Source: a bacterium (GTDB lineage Bacteria > Elusimicrobiota > Elusimicrobia > Elusimicrobiales > UBA9959). Taken from it: 64,000 nt of DNA. Positions 8,327 through 18,143 of this stretch are shown in pieces. Within the stretch, counting starts at the first letter, position 1, and the number at the start of each line of letters is the position of its first letter. A program made the translations under genes and the position numbers. The DNA lies in the NCBI GenBank assembly GCA_021811185.1, contig JAJZPL010000002.1, forward strand, positions 95,917 through 159,916, given 5' to 3'. The notes beneath the pieces were generated by a model. That model did no database searches and was not told the origin of the DNA. It saw only the letters and a program-made list of their open reading frames with translations.

Positions 8327-10816
8327 ATGAAGCTTTTGAAAATATTATCGCTGGGGGCCATGATCATGCCGCAGAGCCTTTTCGCCTCGGATACTCTGGT
8401 TATACATTACAGCCGCTTGGGCGGCGATTACTTCGGCTGGAACCTGTGGACCTGGAACGAGTCCGACAGGAAGCCGGGCTTTGACCTGGCCCAGTCCGGT
8501 TCGGACGCCTACGGGGCCGTTTACCGCCTGGATCTTTCCTCTTCGGGCTTCGCCGGGGCCAAGGCCGGGTTCCTGCCGCGCAAGGGGAACTGGGCCGAGA
8601 AGGACTCGCCCGACCGCTTTATTAATTCCGTAAAAGGCGGCGATGTTTTTATTCAGGAGGGGGACGGCGCGGTCTACGCGGCGCCGCCCGTGATCTCCAC
8701 CGCCGTCACCGGGGCCTGGCTGGACGGCGACGGCGTGGTGCGCGCGGCTTTTAACCGCCCTGTGGACCGGGCCTTCGTCGACAGGCAGGGGTTCTACCTT
8801 ACGCGCGGCGAGTCGGCTTTCCAGCCGGTGCGCGGCGATACCGCCGGCGGGGCGGCTTATTCCCGCGCGGCCCTGCTTACCTTCGACAGCCTCGGCAACC
8901 CGGATTACCGGGCGCTCAACGCCGGCAAGTACCTGCTGCATTCCCGCGATTTCAAGCCTTTCCCGCTGGAACTCGGCAAAGCCGTTTACGGCGAGGATTT
9001 TAACCCGCGCCTGCCCCTGGGCCTGCTCGAGGAAAGCGGCGCTTCGGTCGTCCGTATCTTCGCGCCCAAGGCTGTCAGTGCCGAAGTCCTGCTGTACGAC
9101 CGGCCCGGCGCCAAGCCCGAGGTATACCCGATGACCTACCGCGACCGCGGCGTCTGGGAGAAGAATTTCGGGCGCGCGCTCACCGGCGGCTACTACCGCC
9201 TGCGCACCGTGCAGGGCGGCAAGACCTACGAGGGGCTGGACCCCTACGCGCGCTGCGTTACCGGCGACGCCGGGCTGGCCCAGATCGCCAGGGACACTAC
9301 GACCGTTGCCCCCGGGCCTTCTTTCGACCTGTCCGAGACCGTGCTCTACGAGGTGCACCTGCGCGACCTCACCTCCGACCCCTTTTCCGGCGTGAAGCAC
9401 CCGCGCGGCTACCTGGGCGCGGCCGAGACCGGCACCCGCCACCCGAAGTTCCCGGAGATCATGACCGGGCTGGACCATATCGCCGAGCTCGGCGTGAACG
9501 CGGTGCATATCCTGCCGTTCCAGGACTTCGAGAACGGCGACAGCACCAGCGCCTACAACTGGGGCTATATGCCGGTGAACTTCAATTCGCCGGAAGGCGC
9601 TTACGCCTCCAGCCCCGCGGACCTTTCCCGGGTGCGCGAGGCAAAACTGATGATCGACGCTTTCCACAAGAAGGGCCTGAAGGTGATCATGGACGTGGTC
9701 TACAACCACACGGCCGAGACCAAAACGCGGATCTACAACTTCAACGCCCTGGCCAAAGACTACTACTACCGCGCCAATCCCGACGGGACCTATTCCAACG
9801 GCTCCGGCTGCGGCAACGAGTTCATGACCGAGGCGCCGGCGGCCCGCCGCTTCCTGCTGGACAGCCTGCTCTACTGGGTGCGCGAGTACAAAGTGGACGG
9901 GTTTCGCTTCGACCTGATGGGCCTGATAGACACCGACACCGCGGCCGAAGTGGCGCGGGTGCTGCGGCAGGAGAAGCCGGACATCATCGTCTACGGCGAG
10001 CCCTGGACCGCCGGGGCCAGCCCCGTGCACGGCGTGAAAAAAGGCAGCCAGCGCTCCAAGGGTTACTCGGTCTTCAACGACAACTTTCGCGACGCTATCA
10101 AGGGCAGCGTGTTCTCGCTGGCCGACCTGGGCTACGTGGAGGCCGCCCGCAACCGCGACGCCGTGATGCGCGGCATCCGCGGCTCGGTGGACGACTTCAC
10201 CGACGGCCCGCTGGAGACGCTGAACTACGTCTCCTGCCACGACAACCACACGCTGTGGGACCGCATCGACCTCTCGGTGAAGGACGAGCCGCTGGCCAAC
10301 AAGGTGGCCATGGACAAGCTGGCCAACGCGCTGGTGCTGACCTCGCAGGGCGTGCCGTTCCTGCACGCCGGCGAGGAGTTCCTGCGCACCAAGAAGGGCG
10401 AGGAGAATTCCTACAACCTGCCTGACGAGATCAACCGCCTGGACTGGACCCGCAAAAAAGAGAACATGCCGGTCTTCGAATACTACCGCGACCTGATAGC
10501 GATGCGCAAAGCCCACCCTGTCTTCCGCATGTCCACGGCGGCCGAGGTCAGGGAGAATCTCAAGTTCTACGAAGAACTGGGGCTGAAGGTGGAGCCGCCG
10601 GCCATCGCCTACATGCTGTACGGCAGCCGCGAAAAGGACAACTGGAACCGCGTGCTGGTGCTGGTGAACCCGCTGAAGACCGCGCTTAAGTTCGCCCTGC
10701 CCCAGGGCTCCTGGCTTACCGCCTTCGACGAGAAAGGGCTGGTGAAAGAGCCGGGCGCGCCGCATACGGGTTCTTACGAGGCGCCGCCGCTGTCCCTTAC
10801 GGTGCTGAGACTTTAG
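8327..10816 (+). CDS. pulA: Type I pullulanase (GH13), secreted
   Basis: YNWGYMPVNFNSPEGAYA, VIMDVVYNHT, VDGFRFDLMGLID, VYGEPWTAG, YVSCHDNHTLWDRI. Confidence 0.93.
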   Translation: MKLLKILSLGAMIMPQSLFASDTLVIHYSRLGGDYFGWNLWTWNESDRKPGFDLAQSGSDAYGAVYRLDLSSSGFAGAKAGFLPRKGNWAEKDSPDRFINSVKGGDVFIQEGDGAVYAAPPVISTAVTGAWLDGDGVVRAAFNRPVDRAFVDRQGFYLTRGESAFQPVRGDTAGGAAYSRAALLTFDSLGNPDYRALNAGKYLLHSRDFKPFPLELGKAVYGEDFNPRLPLGLLEESGASVVRIFAPKAVSAEVLLYDRPGAKPEVYPMTYRDRGVWEKNFGRALTGGYYRLRTVQGGKTYEGLDPYARCVTGDAGLAQIARDTTTVAPGPSFDLSETVLYEVHLRDLTSDPFSGVKHPRGYLGAAETGTRHPKFPEIMTGLDHIAELGVNAVHILPFQDFENGDSTSAYNWGYMPVNFNSPEGAYASSPADLSRVREAKLMIDAFHKKGLKVIMDVVYNHTAETKTRIYNFNALAKDYYYRANPDGTYSNGSGCGNEFMTEAPAARRFLLDSLLYWVREYKVDGFRFDLMGLIDTDTAAEVARVLRQEKPDIIVYGEPWTAGASPVHGVKKGSQRSKGYSVFNDNFRDAIKGSVFSLADLGYVEAARNRDAVMRGIRGSVDDFTDGPLETLNYVSCHDNHTLWDRIDLSVKDEPLANKVAMDKLANALVLTSQGVPFLHAGEEFLRTKKGEENSYNLPDEINRLDWTRKKENMPVFEYYRDLIAMRKAHPVFRMSTAAEVRENLKFYEELGLKVEPPAIAYMLYGSREKDNWNRVLVLVNPLKTALKFALPQGSWLTAFDEKGLVKEPGAPHTGSYEAPPLSLTVLRL

Positions 10817-10905
10817 ACCCAGGACGCGCCGGGCCTAAAGCCTCTAGTGCCCGGCCCGGGTTTCAGGTAGAATATTTTAGCAGTCCATATACGCAGGAGG
10901 GTTCG

Positions 10906-11559
10906 ATGAAAAAAATTCTATTGGCTCTGGTCATGGTCTCTTCGGCTTCGGCCGCTTACTCCTCGGATTTCAACCTTGAAACTATAAAAGCCGCCGACCT
11001 CGGCGTAAAGACCGAGGCCGCGGAAGTTCCCGCGCCCGCCGCCCCCGCCAGGGACGCCGCGCAGGACCAGCTGGCCAGGTACCAGCAGGTAGTCAACGAA
11101 CTTAACGCGGTCCGCAACGACCTTACCTGGGTAAGGAGCGACCTGGATAACATGGAGATCCGCGTCAGAAGGGCTATCCAGCTTAACGGCCCCGACCTCT
11201 TCATTCAGTCCGATATCCGCCGCATGAGCATGGATATGTCCCGCCGTTTCGACAATATGCAGCGCGCGGCCATGGACGTGAGAGGCCTGCTCGCTTCCGC
11301 CGTAAAATCCGCCGAACTTAATAAAGCGGCGCGCGACATGGACTGGGCGGCCAGTGACATTCTCCGCGACGTCTGGCCTACGCTCGAGAATTCGGCGCAG
11401 CGCCTGGAATCCGCTATCCGCTCCGGCAGGCCCGAGATCGTGGGTTACGACTCACAGTGGGCCGCCATGGACATCTCGCGCTTCAGCCGCCAGTTGAGCG
11501 ACCAGGCCCGCAACGCTTCTTTCGACACGCGGACCCTGGTTTCCCAGACCCAGCCTTAA
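10906..11559 (+). CDS. Secreted coiled-coil hypothetical protein
   Basis: RBS GGAGG, signal peptide MKKILLALVMVSSASAAYS, helical charged body. Confidence 0.7.
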   Translation: MKKILLALVMVSSASAAYSSDFNLETIKAADLGVKTEAAEVPAPAAPARDAAQDQLARYQQVVNELNAVRNDLTWVRSDLDNMEIRVRRAIQLNGPDLFIQSDIRRMSMDMSRRFDNMQRAAMDVRGLLASAVKSAELNKAARDMDWAASDILRDVWPTLENSAQRLESAIRSGRPEIVGYDSQWAAMDISRFSRQLSDQARNASFDTRTLVSQTQP

Positions 11560-11590
11560 AACGACCGGTGCGGCTTAGCGCCGCCCATAA

Positions 11591-11618
11591 AGCGGGACCA
11601 TAGGGTCCCGCTTTTTTG
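11591..11618 (+). terminator. Rho-independent terminator
   Basis: AGCGGGACC-ATAG-GGTCCCGCT followed by TTTTTTG. Confidence 0.85.
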
Positions 11619-11684
11619 TTTGCTAGAATTAATGAACTAATCAGGCCGCCCCGGCTACTAAAGAACGGAGGGCGCCGCGACTAT

Positions 11685-12251
11685 ATGGAAAACAGCAGCG
11701 ACGAAGAACTTATCCGGGCGGCGGGGCGGGGGGAGGGCCCCGCCCTGGGGGAACTCGTCCGGCGCTACCAGGACCGGGTCCTGAGTTTTATGGCCTGGAA
11801 CTTTTCGCTGCCGGCCGAAGAAGCGCTTGATATGACGCAGGAGGTGTTCCTGGCGGTCTGGAAGAGCGCGGGCTCGTACCGGGGAGAGTCCCTGTTCCGC
11901 ACCTGGCTTTTTTCGGTGGCGAGGAACGTGGGATTGAGTTATTTCCGCCATTACCTGGCCAAGAAGACGGAGAGCGCCGGGCTGCTGTTCGGCGACGAGG
12001 AATTCGAGAACATCCCGGACGCCGCGCCCGGCCTGCTGGAGGGGCTGGAGACCGGGGAGCGCGCTGCTTTCGTCCGCGCTTCGGTGGAGAAGCTGCCGGG
12101 CAAGCTGAAGGCGGCGCTGCTGCTGCGTGAGTGGGAAGGCCTGCCTTACGAGGACATCGCCGTGGTGCTGGGCGTGCCGGTGGGGACCGTGCGCTCCAGG
12201 CTGCATAACGCCCATGCCAGGCTTTTCAAACTGCTGAGGGAGAGGATATGA
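11685..12251 (+). CDS. ECF RNA polymerase sigma factor
   Basis: DEELIRAAGRGEGPALGELVRRYQDRV, DMTQEVFLAVWKSAGSYRGES, YEDIAVVLGVPVGTVRSRLHNAHARL; internal ATG start preferred over 11616. Confidence 0.93.
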   Translation: MENSSDEELIRAAGRGEGPALGELVRRYQDRVLSFMAWNFSLPAEEALDMTQEVFLAVWKSAGSYRGESLFRTWLFSVARNVGLSYFRHYLAKKTESAGLLFGDEEFENIPDAAPGLLEGLETGERAAFVRASVEKLPGKLKAALLLREWEGLPYEDIAVVLGVPVGTVRSRLHNAHARLFKLLRERI

Positions 12252-12766
12252 ACTGCGATGCTGAAATGAGAACGCGCGTAGCCGCGCTGGCCGCCGGGGA
12301 GCTGACCCCGGCGGAGGCGCTGGAAACGGAACGGCATATAGCCGGCTGCCCTGCCTGCGCCGCGCTCAGGCTGGCCGCGCTCGAGGAGCGGGCCGCCCTT
12401 AAGGAAGCCGGCGCCCCGCTGCTGAAGGCGGGCCCCGCTTTTGCCGCCAGGGTCCTGGCCGCGGCCGCCGCGGGCGAAAGCCGCGGACAGCGCGCCGCGG
12501 CGGCGGCTCTGGCTTTCGCGGCCGGTTTCGCCGTGCTCATGCTTTTCATGCCGCACGGGCGCGGCTCAGTCAGCCCGGCCCGCTCTTCGCTGAACCCGCT
12601 TTACGCGCCCAATCTGGCCGGCGGCGGGGCTCCGGCCGCCAGCGTGCTTGGCGACCTTAAGGGCAGCACCGCCGACCTGTTCTATATGCTGAGCTGCAGG
12701 AAGGAACTGCCGGCGGCGGCTGGATCTGTTATAAACTTGAAAAATGGCGGTCAGGAGGGATTATGA
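12248..12766 (+). CDS. Anti-sigma factor with cysteine/histidine zinc-finger motif
   Basis: ATGA overlap with sigma gene; HIAGCPACAALR motif; single TM; adjacent to ECF sigma. Confidence 0.8.
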   Translation: MNCDAEMRTRVAALAAGELTPAEALETERHIAGCPACAALRLAALEERAALKEAGAPLLKAGPAFAARVLAAAAAGESRGQRAAAAALAFAAGFAVLMLFMPHGRGSVSPARSSLNPLYAPNLAGGGAPAASVLGDLKGSTADLFYMLSCRKELPAAAGSVINLKNGGQEGL

Positions 12767-13209
12767 AAGTGAAAACTATGGCGGCGCTGGCGGCGATACT
12801 GGTTCTGGCCGGAATATTTTTCGGCCCTTACCGCAGGCACATGGAGGACCGCAGGCCGGCGCTGGCGCCGGGCTACCGCGGCCTCGTGATGCAGTTCCCG
12901 AAGGAGCAGCTGCAGTGGGTGAAGAAAGGGGACGCCCTGGACGTGATCTGCGTGTTCGACGCCATCATGGGTCCCAAGAACGGGGGGGCGACCACGAAAG
13001 AAAAAGTGGCGGCGACGCTCCTTCAGAACGTGAAGGTGGCCGGCGTTAACTCCCATAAGGGGACCATCGTGCTGCTGGTGAACCCGAACGAGGCCCAGTA
13101 CGCCGCGCTCTCGCTGTCGCAGGGTAACGTAAGCCTGTCGCTCAGGACGGCGGGGGATTCGGAGCTGAAGCCCATGGAGATAGCCAGCTTCAAGCGCCTG
13201 ATCCGCTAG
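12763..13209 (+). CDS. CpaB/RcpC-like (Flp pilus assembly SAF-type) small protein
   Basis: ATGA overlap; VKKGDALDVICVF, KVAATLLQNVKVAGV, LLVNPNEAQYAALSLSQGNVSLSLR. Confidence 0.6.
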   Translation: MKVKTMAALAAILVLAGIFFGPYRRHMEDRRPALAPGYRGLVMQFPKEQLQWVKKGDALDVICVFDAIMGPKNGGATTKEKVAATLLQNVKVAGVNSHKGTIVLLVNPNEAQYAALSLSQGNVSLSLRTAGDSELKPMEIASFKRLIR

Positions 13210-13217
13210 GGAAACGT

Positions 13218-13254
13218 TCCCGCGCCGGGCCTGTAGACCGGCGCGGGAGTTTTA
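13218..13254 (+). terminator. Hairpin terminator after the sigma/anti-sigma/CpaB-like operon
   Basis: CCCGCGCCGG-N9-CCGGCGCGGG followed by AGTTTTAG. Confidence 0.65.
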
Positions 13255-13373
13255 GCGAGGAGTTCGCGGAACCTGCCTTCTTGATTTTTTCCGGAAATGT
13301 AACATTTTGGACATTAAAAAGGCCGGGCGTTAATGTATACTATATTATCGCGGCCGGGCCCGCGCTCTTTGCT

Positions 13374-14420
13374 ATGAAGAAATCGGCCAGGACCATGCTT
13401 TTGCGTGCTATAGCTGCGGCTGCCCTTTTGGCCGCCTGGCCGGCTCCGCGCGCCCTCGCCGGAGGGGCCGGTACCACTACCGCCAATTTCCTTAAGATCC
13501 CCGTAGCCGCAGTGCCTTCCGGGCTGGCCGAAGCCTATACCGCCATGGTCGGGCCCGACTCTATGCTCTATAACCCGGCGGGCTTGGGCTTGCTCAGCTA
13601 TTCTTCGCTTTCGGGCTCCCATAACCAGTATATCGACGGTATAACCCAGGAGTACCTGGCCGCCACCTGGCGGTCGCCGTGGGGCACCCTGGGGGCCGCC
13701 TTCACCACGCTTAACAGCGGCAGCATCGACGCGTACGATGCCAACGACATGCGCATCGGCGATACCTCGAGCGGGCATACCATGATGTCGCTTTCCTTCG
13801 GCCAGTCCTGGCCGCATTTCAACCAGGATATCGGCAAGCTGGACCCCATGCTGATCACGCCCGGCTGGACCAAGGTGCCGCTGGTCCGCGACTACCGCCC
13901 CAGGTCCTACAGGTTCTCGGCCGGCGCCACCGTTAAAAAAATAAGCGAAAAGCTCGGCAGCGATTCCGCTTCCTCCTACGCTTACGACGCGGGGGTCCTG
14001 CTGGTGTTGCCCCATCATTTCCATCTCGGGGCTTCCGCCCTGAACATGGGCGGCAGCGAGAAATTCGCGGGGGAAACCTACAAGCTGCCCTCCGCCGCGC
14101 GCTTCGGCTTCGCCAAGGACTTTCGCACGATAAACGACGTGATGGTGTTCACGCTCTCTTCCGACCTGGTGAAGTATTCCGACAGTGGGTATATCAGCGC
14201 CACCGGCCTAGAGACAGACGTGATGCGGCTGTTCCAGCTGCGCATCGGCTACCAGACGCGCAAGGATTCCGGCTCGCGCATCAGCGGCGGTTTCGGCATG
14301 ACCTTCGACAGCCTGGCGGACAAGAACAGTTTCCTCCGCGGGGCGCGCGTGGATTATTCCTACCTGGACTATGGTTCGCTGGGGGGCACCCACCGGCTGG
14401 GGGTCCAGTTCATCTGGTAG
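13374..14420 (+). CDS. PorV/PorQ-like (UPF0164-type) outer membrane protein
   Basis: Signal peptide; TTTANFLKIPVAAVPSGLAEAYTAMVGPDSMLYNPAGLG; beta-rich C-terminus. Confidence 0.8.
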   Translation: MKKSARTMLLRAIAAAALLAAWPAPRALAGGAGTTTANFLKIPVAAVPSGLAEAYTAMVGPDSMLYNPAGLGLLSYSSLSGSHNQYIDGITQEYLAATWRSPWGTLGAAFTTLNSGSIDAYDANDMRIGDTSSGHTMMSLSFGQSWPHFNQDIGKLDPMLITPGWTKVPLVRDYRPRSYRFSAGATVKKISEKLGSDSASSYAYDAGVLLVLPHHFHLGASALNMGGSEKFAGETYKLPSAARFGFAKDFRTINDVMVFTLSSDLVKYSDSGYISATGLETDVMRLFQLRIGYQTRKDSGSRISGGFGMTFDSLADKNSFLRGARVDYSYLDYGSLGGTHRLGVQFIW

Positions 14421-14446
14421 CGCGGCCTTTTTTGTATAATTCAATA

Positions 14447-15376
14447 ATGGATGTCGATGAATATATAAGGCAACGCGCCGCCGCTATAAACGCGGCTCTC
14501 CCGGGTTTTATAACCAGCCTTAAAGGGGCGCAGCCCGCCCTCTCTAAAGCCATGGCCTACCCGCTGGCGGCCGGCGGCAAGCGCCTGCGCCCGCTCCTGA
14601 TGGGCGCCTCTTACGAGATCTTCGGCGGCAGGGCCGCCGACATCCTGCCCGCGGCCTGCGCCATAGAGATGCTGCATACCTATTCGCTCGTTCACGACGA
14701 CCTGCCGGCCATGGACGACGACGACCTGCGCCGAGGCCGCCCCACCAGCCACAAGGTTTACGGCGAGGCCCTGGCCATCCTCTCCGGCGACGCGCTGCTG
14801 ACCGACGCTTTTACCGTCCTGCTTTCCTCGAAGTATCCCGGCGGCGTCAAGCCGGAGCGCGTGCTCCGCGCCGCGGGCATCCTTGCCTCCAGGGCGGGCG
14901 CCCGGGGCATGGTGTCGGGGCAGGCGGCGGACCTGGGAGCCGAGGGCTTTCTCCCGGGGGGGAAGATCCCGGCCGCCCGGAAGAAAGCCGGGCTGAGGCT
15001 GCTTTCCTACATCCACCAGCACAAGACCGCCGACTTGATCACCGCCGCGGTGGAGATGGGCGCGGCCCTGGCCGGCGCCCCGGAAAAAGACTTTAAGGCC
15101 ATGTCCGCCTTCGGGCGCGATCTGGGCCTCTGCTTCCAGGTGGCGGACGACATCCTGGACGTGGTGGGGGATAAGAAGAAACTCGGGAAGAGCGGCAGCG
15201 ACGCGCGCAACCGCAAGCTCACCTACGCCTCCCTGCTGGGCGTGGAGGAAGCCCGCGGCCGGGCGGCGGCGCTGATGCGCCGGGCCCTGGCCGGTCTCGC
15301 CGGGGTAAACGGCGCGGCCGCCCCAAAAGAAGCCCTGGCCGGCCTGGCCGGTTTCGTCTACGGGAGGGAAAGCTGA
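14447..15376 (+). CDS. ispA: Polyprenyl (farnesyl/geranylgeranyl) diphosphate synthase
   Basis: GGKRLRP, LVHDDLPAMDDDDLRRGRPTSH, CFQVADDILDVVGD motifs; start ATG 14447 preferred. Confidence 0.93.
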   Translation: MDVDEYIRQRAAAINAALPGFITSLKGAQPALSKAMAYPLAAGGKRLRPLLMGASYEIFGGRAADILPAACAIEMLHTYSLVHDDLPAMDDDDLRRGRPTSHKVYGEALAILSGDALLTDAFTVLLSSKYPGGVKPERVLRAAGILASRAGARGMVSGQAADLGAEGFLPGGKIPAARKKAGLRLLSYIHQHKTADLITAAVEMGAALAGAPEKDFKAMSAFGRDLGLCFQVADDILDVVGDKKKLGKSGSDARNRKLTYASLLGVEEARGRAAALMRRALAGLAGVNGAAAPKEALAGLAGFVYGRES

Positions 15377-15377
15377 T

Positions 15378-17261
15378 ATGCCTCTCCTCTCCAATATAAG
15401 AGGTTCGGAAGACATAAAGAAACTTTCCGCGGCGGCCCTGCCGGAACTGGCCGAGGAAGTGCGCCGGCTCATCATAGAGGGCGTCAGCCGCACCGGCGGC
15501 CACCTGGCCTCCAGCCTGGGGGCGGCGGACCTGATCCTGTCGCTGCATTACGTCTTCGACACGCCCCGCGACCGCATAGTTTTCGACACCGGGCACCAGG
15601 CCTACGCCCATAAGATCCTCACCGGGCGGGCCGACAGTTTTCACACCATCCGTACGAAGGGCGGCCTTTCCGGTTTCCTCAAACGCTACGAATCCGAATA
15701 CGACGCCTTCGGCGCCGGGCACGCCTCCACGGCCCTTTCCGCCGCCGCGGGCATGGCCGCGGCCCGCGACCAGGCCGGGGCCTCTTACCGCGTGGTGGCC
15801 GTGGTGGCCGACGGCGCTATGACAGGCGGCATGGCCTGGGAGGCCATGCAGAACGTCGGGCAACTGGGCACGGACCTGCTGGTGGTGCTGAACGACAACC
15901 AGATGTTCATCTCGCAGCGCGTCGGGCGCCTGGGGCGCATCCTCACGAAGCTCCTCACGCTGGGCACGATCCAGAACGCCGAGCGCAAGGCCGAGCTGTT
16001 CCTGAACCGCTTCCAGTTCTGGGGCAAGAACATCCTGCGCGTGGCCAAGCGCGCGCGCGTGCTCTTCTTCCCCGGCATGATCTTCGAGGAAATGGGCTTT
16101 ACCTACTACGGGCCGGTGGACGGTCACAATATAGCCGAGCTGGTGGAAGTGCTGGGCTACGTTAAAAATCTGAAGGGCCCCGTCATGCTGCACGTGGTCA
16201 CCAAAAAAGGCCGCGGCTACGCGCCGGCGGAGACGGCCCCCACCAAATTCCACGGCGCGGCCAGTTTCGACGTGGAAACGGGGATCTCGGCCAAGGCGTC
16301 CGCGCCCGCCGCGCCCTCTTTCACCTCGGTCTTCGGTACGACCCTGGTTAAACTGGCCAGGAAGGACAGCCGGATCTGCGCTATAACCGCGGCCATGCCG
16401 GAGGGGACAGGGCTGGACCTGTTCCGCGACGCTTTTCCCAAGCGGTATTACGACGTCGGCATCGCCGAAGAGCACGCCATCACCTTCGCCGCAGGGCTTG
16501 CCGCGGACGGTATGAAGCCGGTGGCCGCCATCTACTCCTCTTTCATGCAGCGCGCTTTCGATCAGGTACAGCACGACATCTCCCTGCAAAAGCTGCCGGT
16601 GGTGATCGCGATGGACCGCGCCGGCCTGGTGGGGGAGGACGGCCCCACGCACCACGGCGTGTTCGATATTTCCCTTTTCCGGATGCTGCCTGACGTGGTG
16701 GTTATGGCCGCCGCCGACGAGAACGAGCTGCAGCACATGCTGGCTACGGCCTTCGCCTGCGGCAAGCCCGCGCTGCTGCGCTACCCGCGCGGCCGCGGCT
16801 TCGGCGTGCCGATGGACCCCGAACCGGCGGAGCTGCCGCTCGGCAAGGGCCGCGTGCTGCTGCCCGGCAAGGACGTCAATTTTCTGGCCATAGGCAACCG
16901 GGTACACCCGGCCGTTAAGGCCGCCGAACTCCTCCGGGCCTCCGGCATAGACGCCGGCGTGGCCGATATGAGGTTCGTGAAGCCGCTCGATACGGAACTC
17001 ATAAACAAACTGGCCGCCTCCGGGCCGCTGATCACCGTAGAGGATAACGCGCTCGCCGGCGGCTTCGGCTCTGCGGTGCTGGAATACCTTAACGGGTCCG
17101 GCATGGAGACCAGGCTGCTGCGCCTCGGCATTCCGGACGAATACGTCGAGCAGGGCAAGCCCGAAGAGCTTTACGAGGACCTGGGCCTGACCGCGGAAAA
17201 GATGGCCGCGCAGGCCTCGGCGTGGCTCGCGAAAAAAGATCTGCTGAAGACCAACAACTAA
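15378..17261 (+). CDS. dxs: 1-deoxy-D-xylulose-5-phosphate synthase
   Basis: FDTGHQAYAHKILTGR, GHASTALSAAAGMA, VVADGAMTGGMAWEAM, GIAEEHAITFAAGLA, DRAGLVGEDGPTHHGVFD. Confidence 0.96.
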   Translation: MPLLSNIRGSEDIKKLSAAALPELAEEVRRLIIEGVSRTGGHLASSLGAADLILSLHYVFDTPRDRIVFDTGHQAYAHKILTGRADSFHTIRTKGGLSGFLKRYESEYDAFGAGHASTALSAAAGMAAARDQAGASYRVVAVVADGAMTGGMAWEAMQNVGQLGTDLLVVLNDNQMFISQRVGRLGRILTKLLTLGTIQNAERKAELFLNRFQFWGKNILRVAKRARVLFFPGMIFEEMGFTYYGPVDGHNIAELVEVLGYVKNLKGPVMLHVVTKKGRGYAPAETAPTKFHGAASFDVETGISAKASAPAAPSFTSVFGTTLVKLARKDSRICAITAAMPEGTGLDLFRDAFPKRYYDVGIAEEHAITFAAGLAADGMKPVAAIYSSFMQRAFDQVQHDISLQKLPVVIAMDRAGLVGEDGPTHHGVFDISLFRMLPDVVVMAAADENELQHMLATAFACGKPALLRYPRGRGFGVPMDPEPAELPLGKGRVLLPGKDVNFLAIGNRVHPAVKAAELLRASGIDAGVADMRFVKPLDTELINKLAASGPLITVEDNALAGGFGSAVLEYLNGSGMETRLLRLGIPDEYVEQGKPEELYEDLGLTAEKMAAQASAWLAKKDLLKTNN

Positions 17262-17279
17262 GACCCCAAGGAGCGCAAC

Positions 17280-18143
17280 GTGAAACAGACACAAGAGATG
17301 AGGGAACAGGTTTTAAAATTACGCAGGGCCAAGGCCTACAGGAAAGCCTATACCGACCCGGATTTCCTCAGCAGCGATGAAATGCGCCCCGTGCGCCTGC
17401 AGCTGGAACTGCAGAAACCCGAAATGGCGCTGGCGGCCCACGACGTGAAGGCCACCGTGGTGGTTTTCGGCAGCGCCCGCATCTGGGATAAAGGCCAGTC
17501 CGAGGACAGGTCCGCTGAAATAAGCAAGCTCCTGAAAAAGGACCCCAAAAACCCGCTGCTGGTCAACAAGCTGGCCTCGGCCAGGCGGCTGGAGGCCTCC
17601 GCCAAGTTTTACGAAGTGGCCCGCGATTTCGGCCGGCTGGTTTCCCTGGCCGACGTGCTGCCGGACCGCAAACTGGTGGTGGTCACCGGCGGCGGCCCCG
17701 GCATCATGGAAGCCGCCAACCGCGGCGCCTACGAGGCAGGCGCGAAGACCATCGGCCTGAACATCACGCTCGACATGGAGCAGGGTCCCAACCCTTACGT
17801 CTCCCCCGAGTTCTGCTTCCGCTTCCATTATTTCGCCATCCGCAAGATGCACTTCGTCATGCGGGCGCGCGCGCTGGTGGCGTTCCCCGGCGGCTTCGGC
17901 ACCATGGACGAACTGTTCGAGGTGCTGACGCTGGTGCAGACCGGCAAGAAGCGCCGCCTGCCCATCATCCTGGTCGGCAGGAAATACTGGGACGACGTGG
18001 TCAACTTCGCGAACATGGCCAAGTGGGGCTATATCGCCAAGGAGGACCTGAAGCTGTTCCGCTACGCGGAGACCGGCGCGGAGATCCTGGAGCATATCAC
18101 CGAGTTCTACCGCAAAAACCCCCAGGCCAACGGTAAAAAATGA
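17280..18143 (+). CDS. LOG-family / TIGR00730 Rossmann-fold protein
   Basis: GTG start with RBS; VTGGGPGIMEAANRGA and FPGGFGTMDELFEVLTLVQT motifs. Confidence 0.9.
   Translation: MKQTQEMREQVLKLRRAKAYRKAYTDPDFLSSDEMRPVRLQLELQKPEMALAAHDVKATVVVFGSARIWDKGQSEDRSAEISKLLKKDPKNPLLVNKLASARRLEASAKFYEVARDFGRLVSLADVLPDRKLVVVTGGGPGIMEAANRGAYEAGAKTIGLNITLDMEQGPNPYVSPEFCFRFHYFAIRKMHFVMRARALVAFPGGFGTMDELFEVLTLVQTGKKRRLPIILVGRKYWDDVVNFANMAKWGYIAKEDLKLFRYAETGAEILEHITEFYRKNPQANGKK

Noticed and set aside
8345-10765. 806-aa minus-strand ORF opposite pulA
   Set aside because: High-GC antisense shadow with Val/His/Gln-rich low-complexity composition; pullulanase motifs are on the plus strand
10828-10855. GCCGGGC-N14-GCCCGGC hairpin after pulA
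   Set aside because: No following T-tract and long loop; not supported as a terminator
15219-17294. 691-aa minus-strand ORF opposite dxs
   Set aside because: Antisense shadow of dxs; no domain recognised
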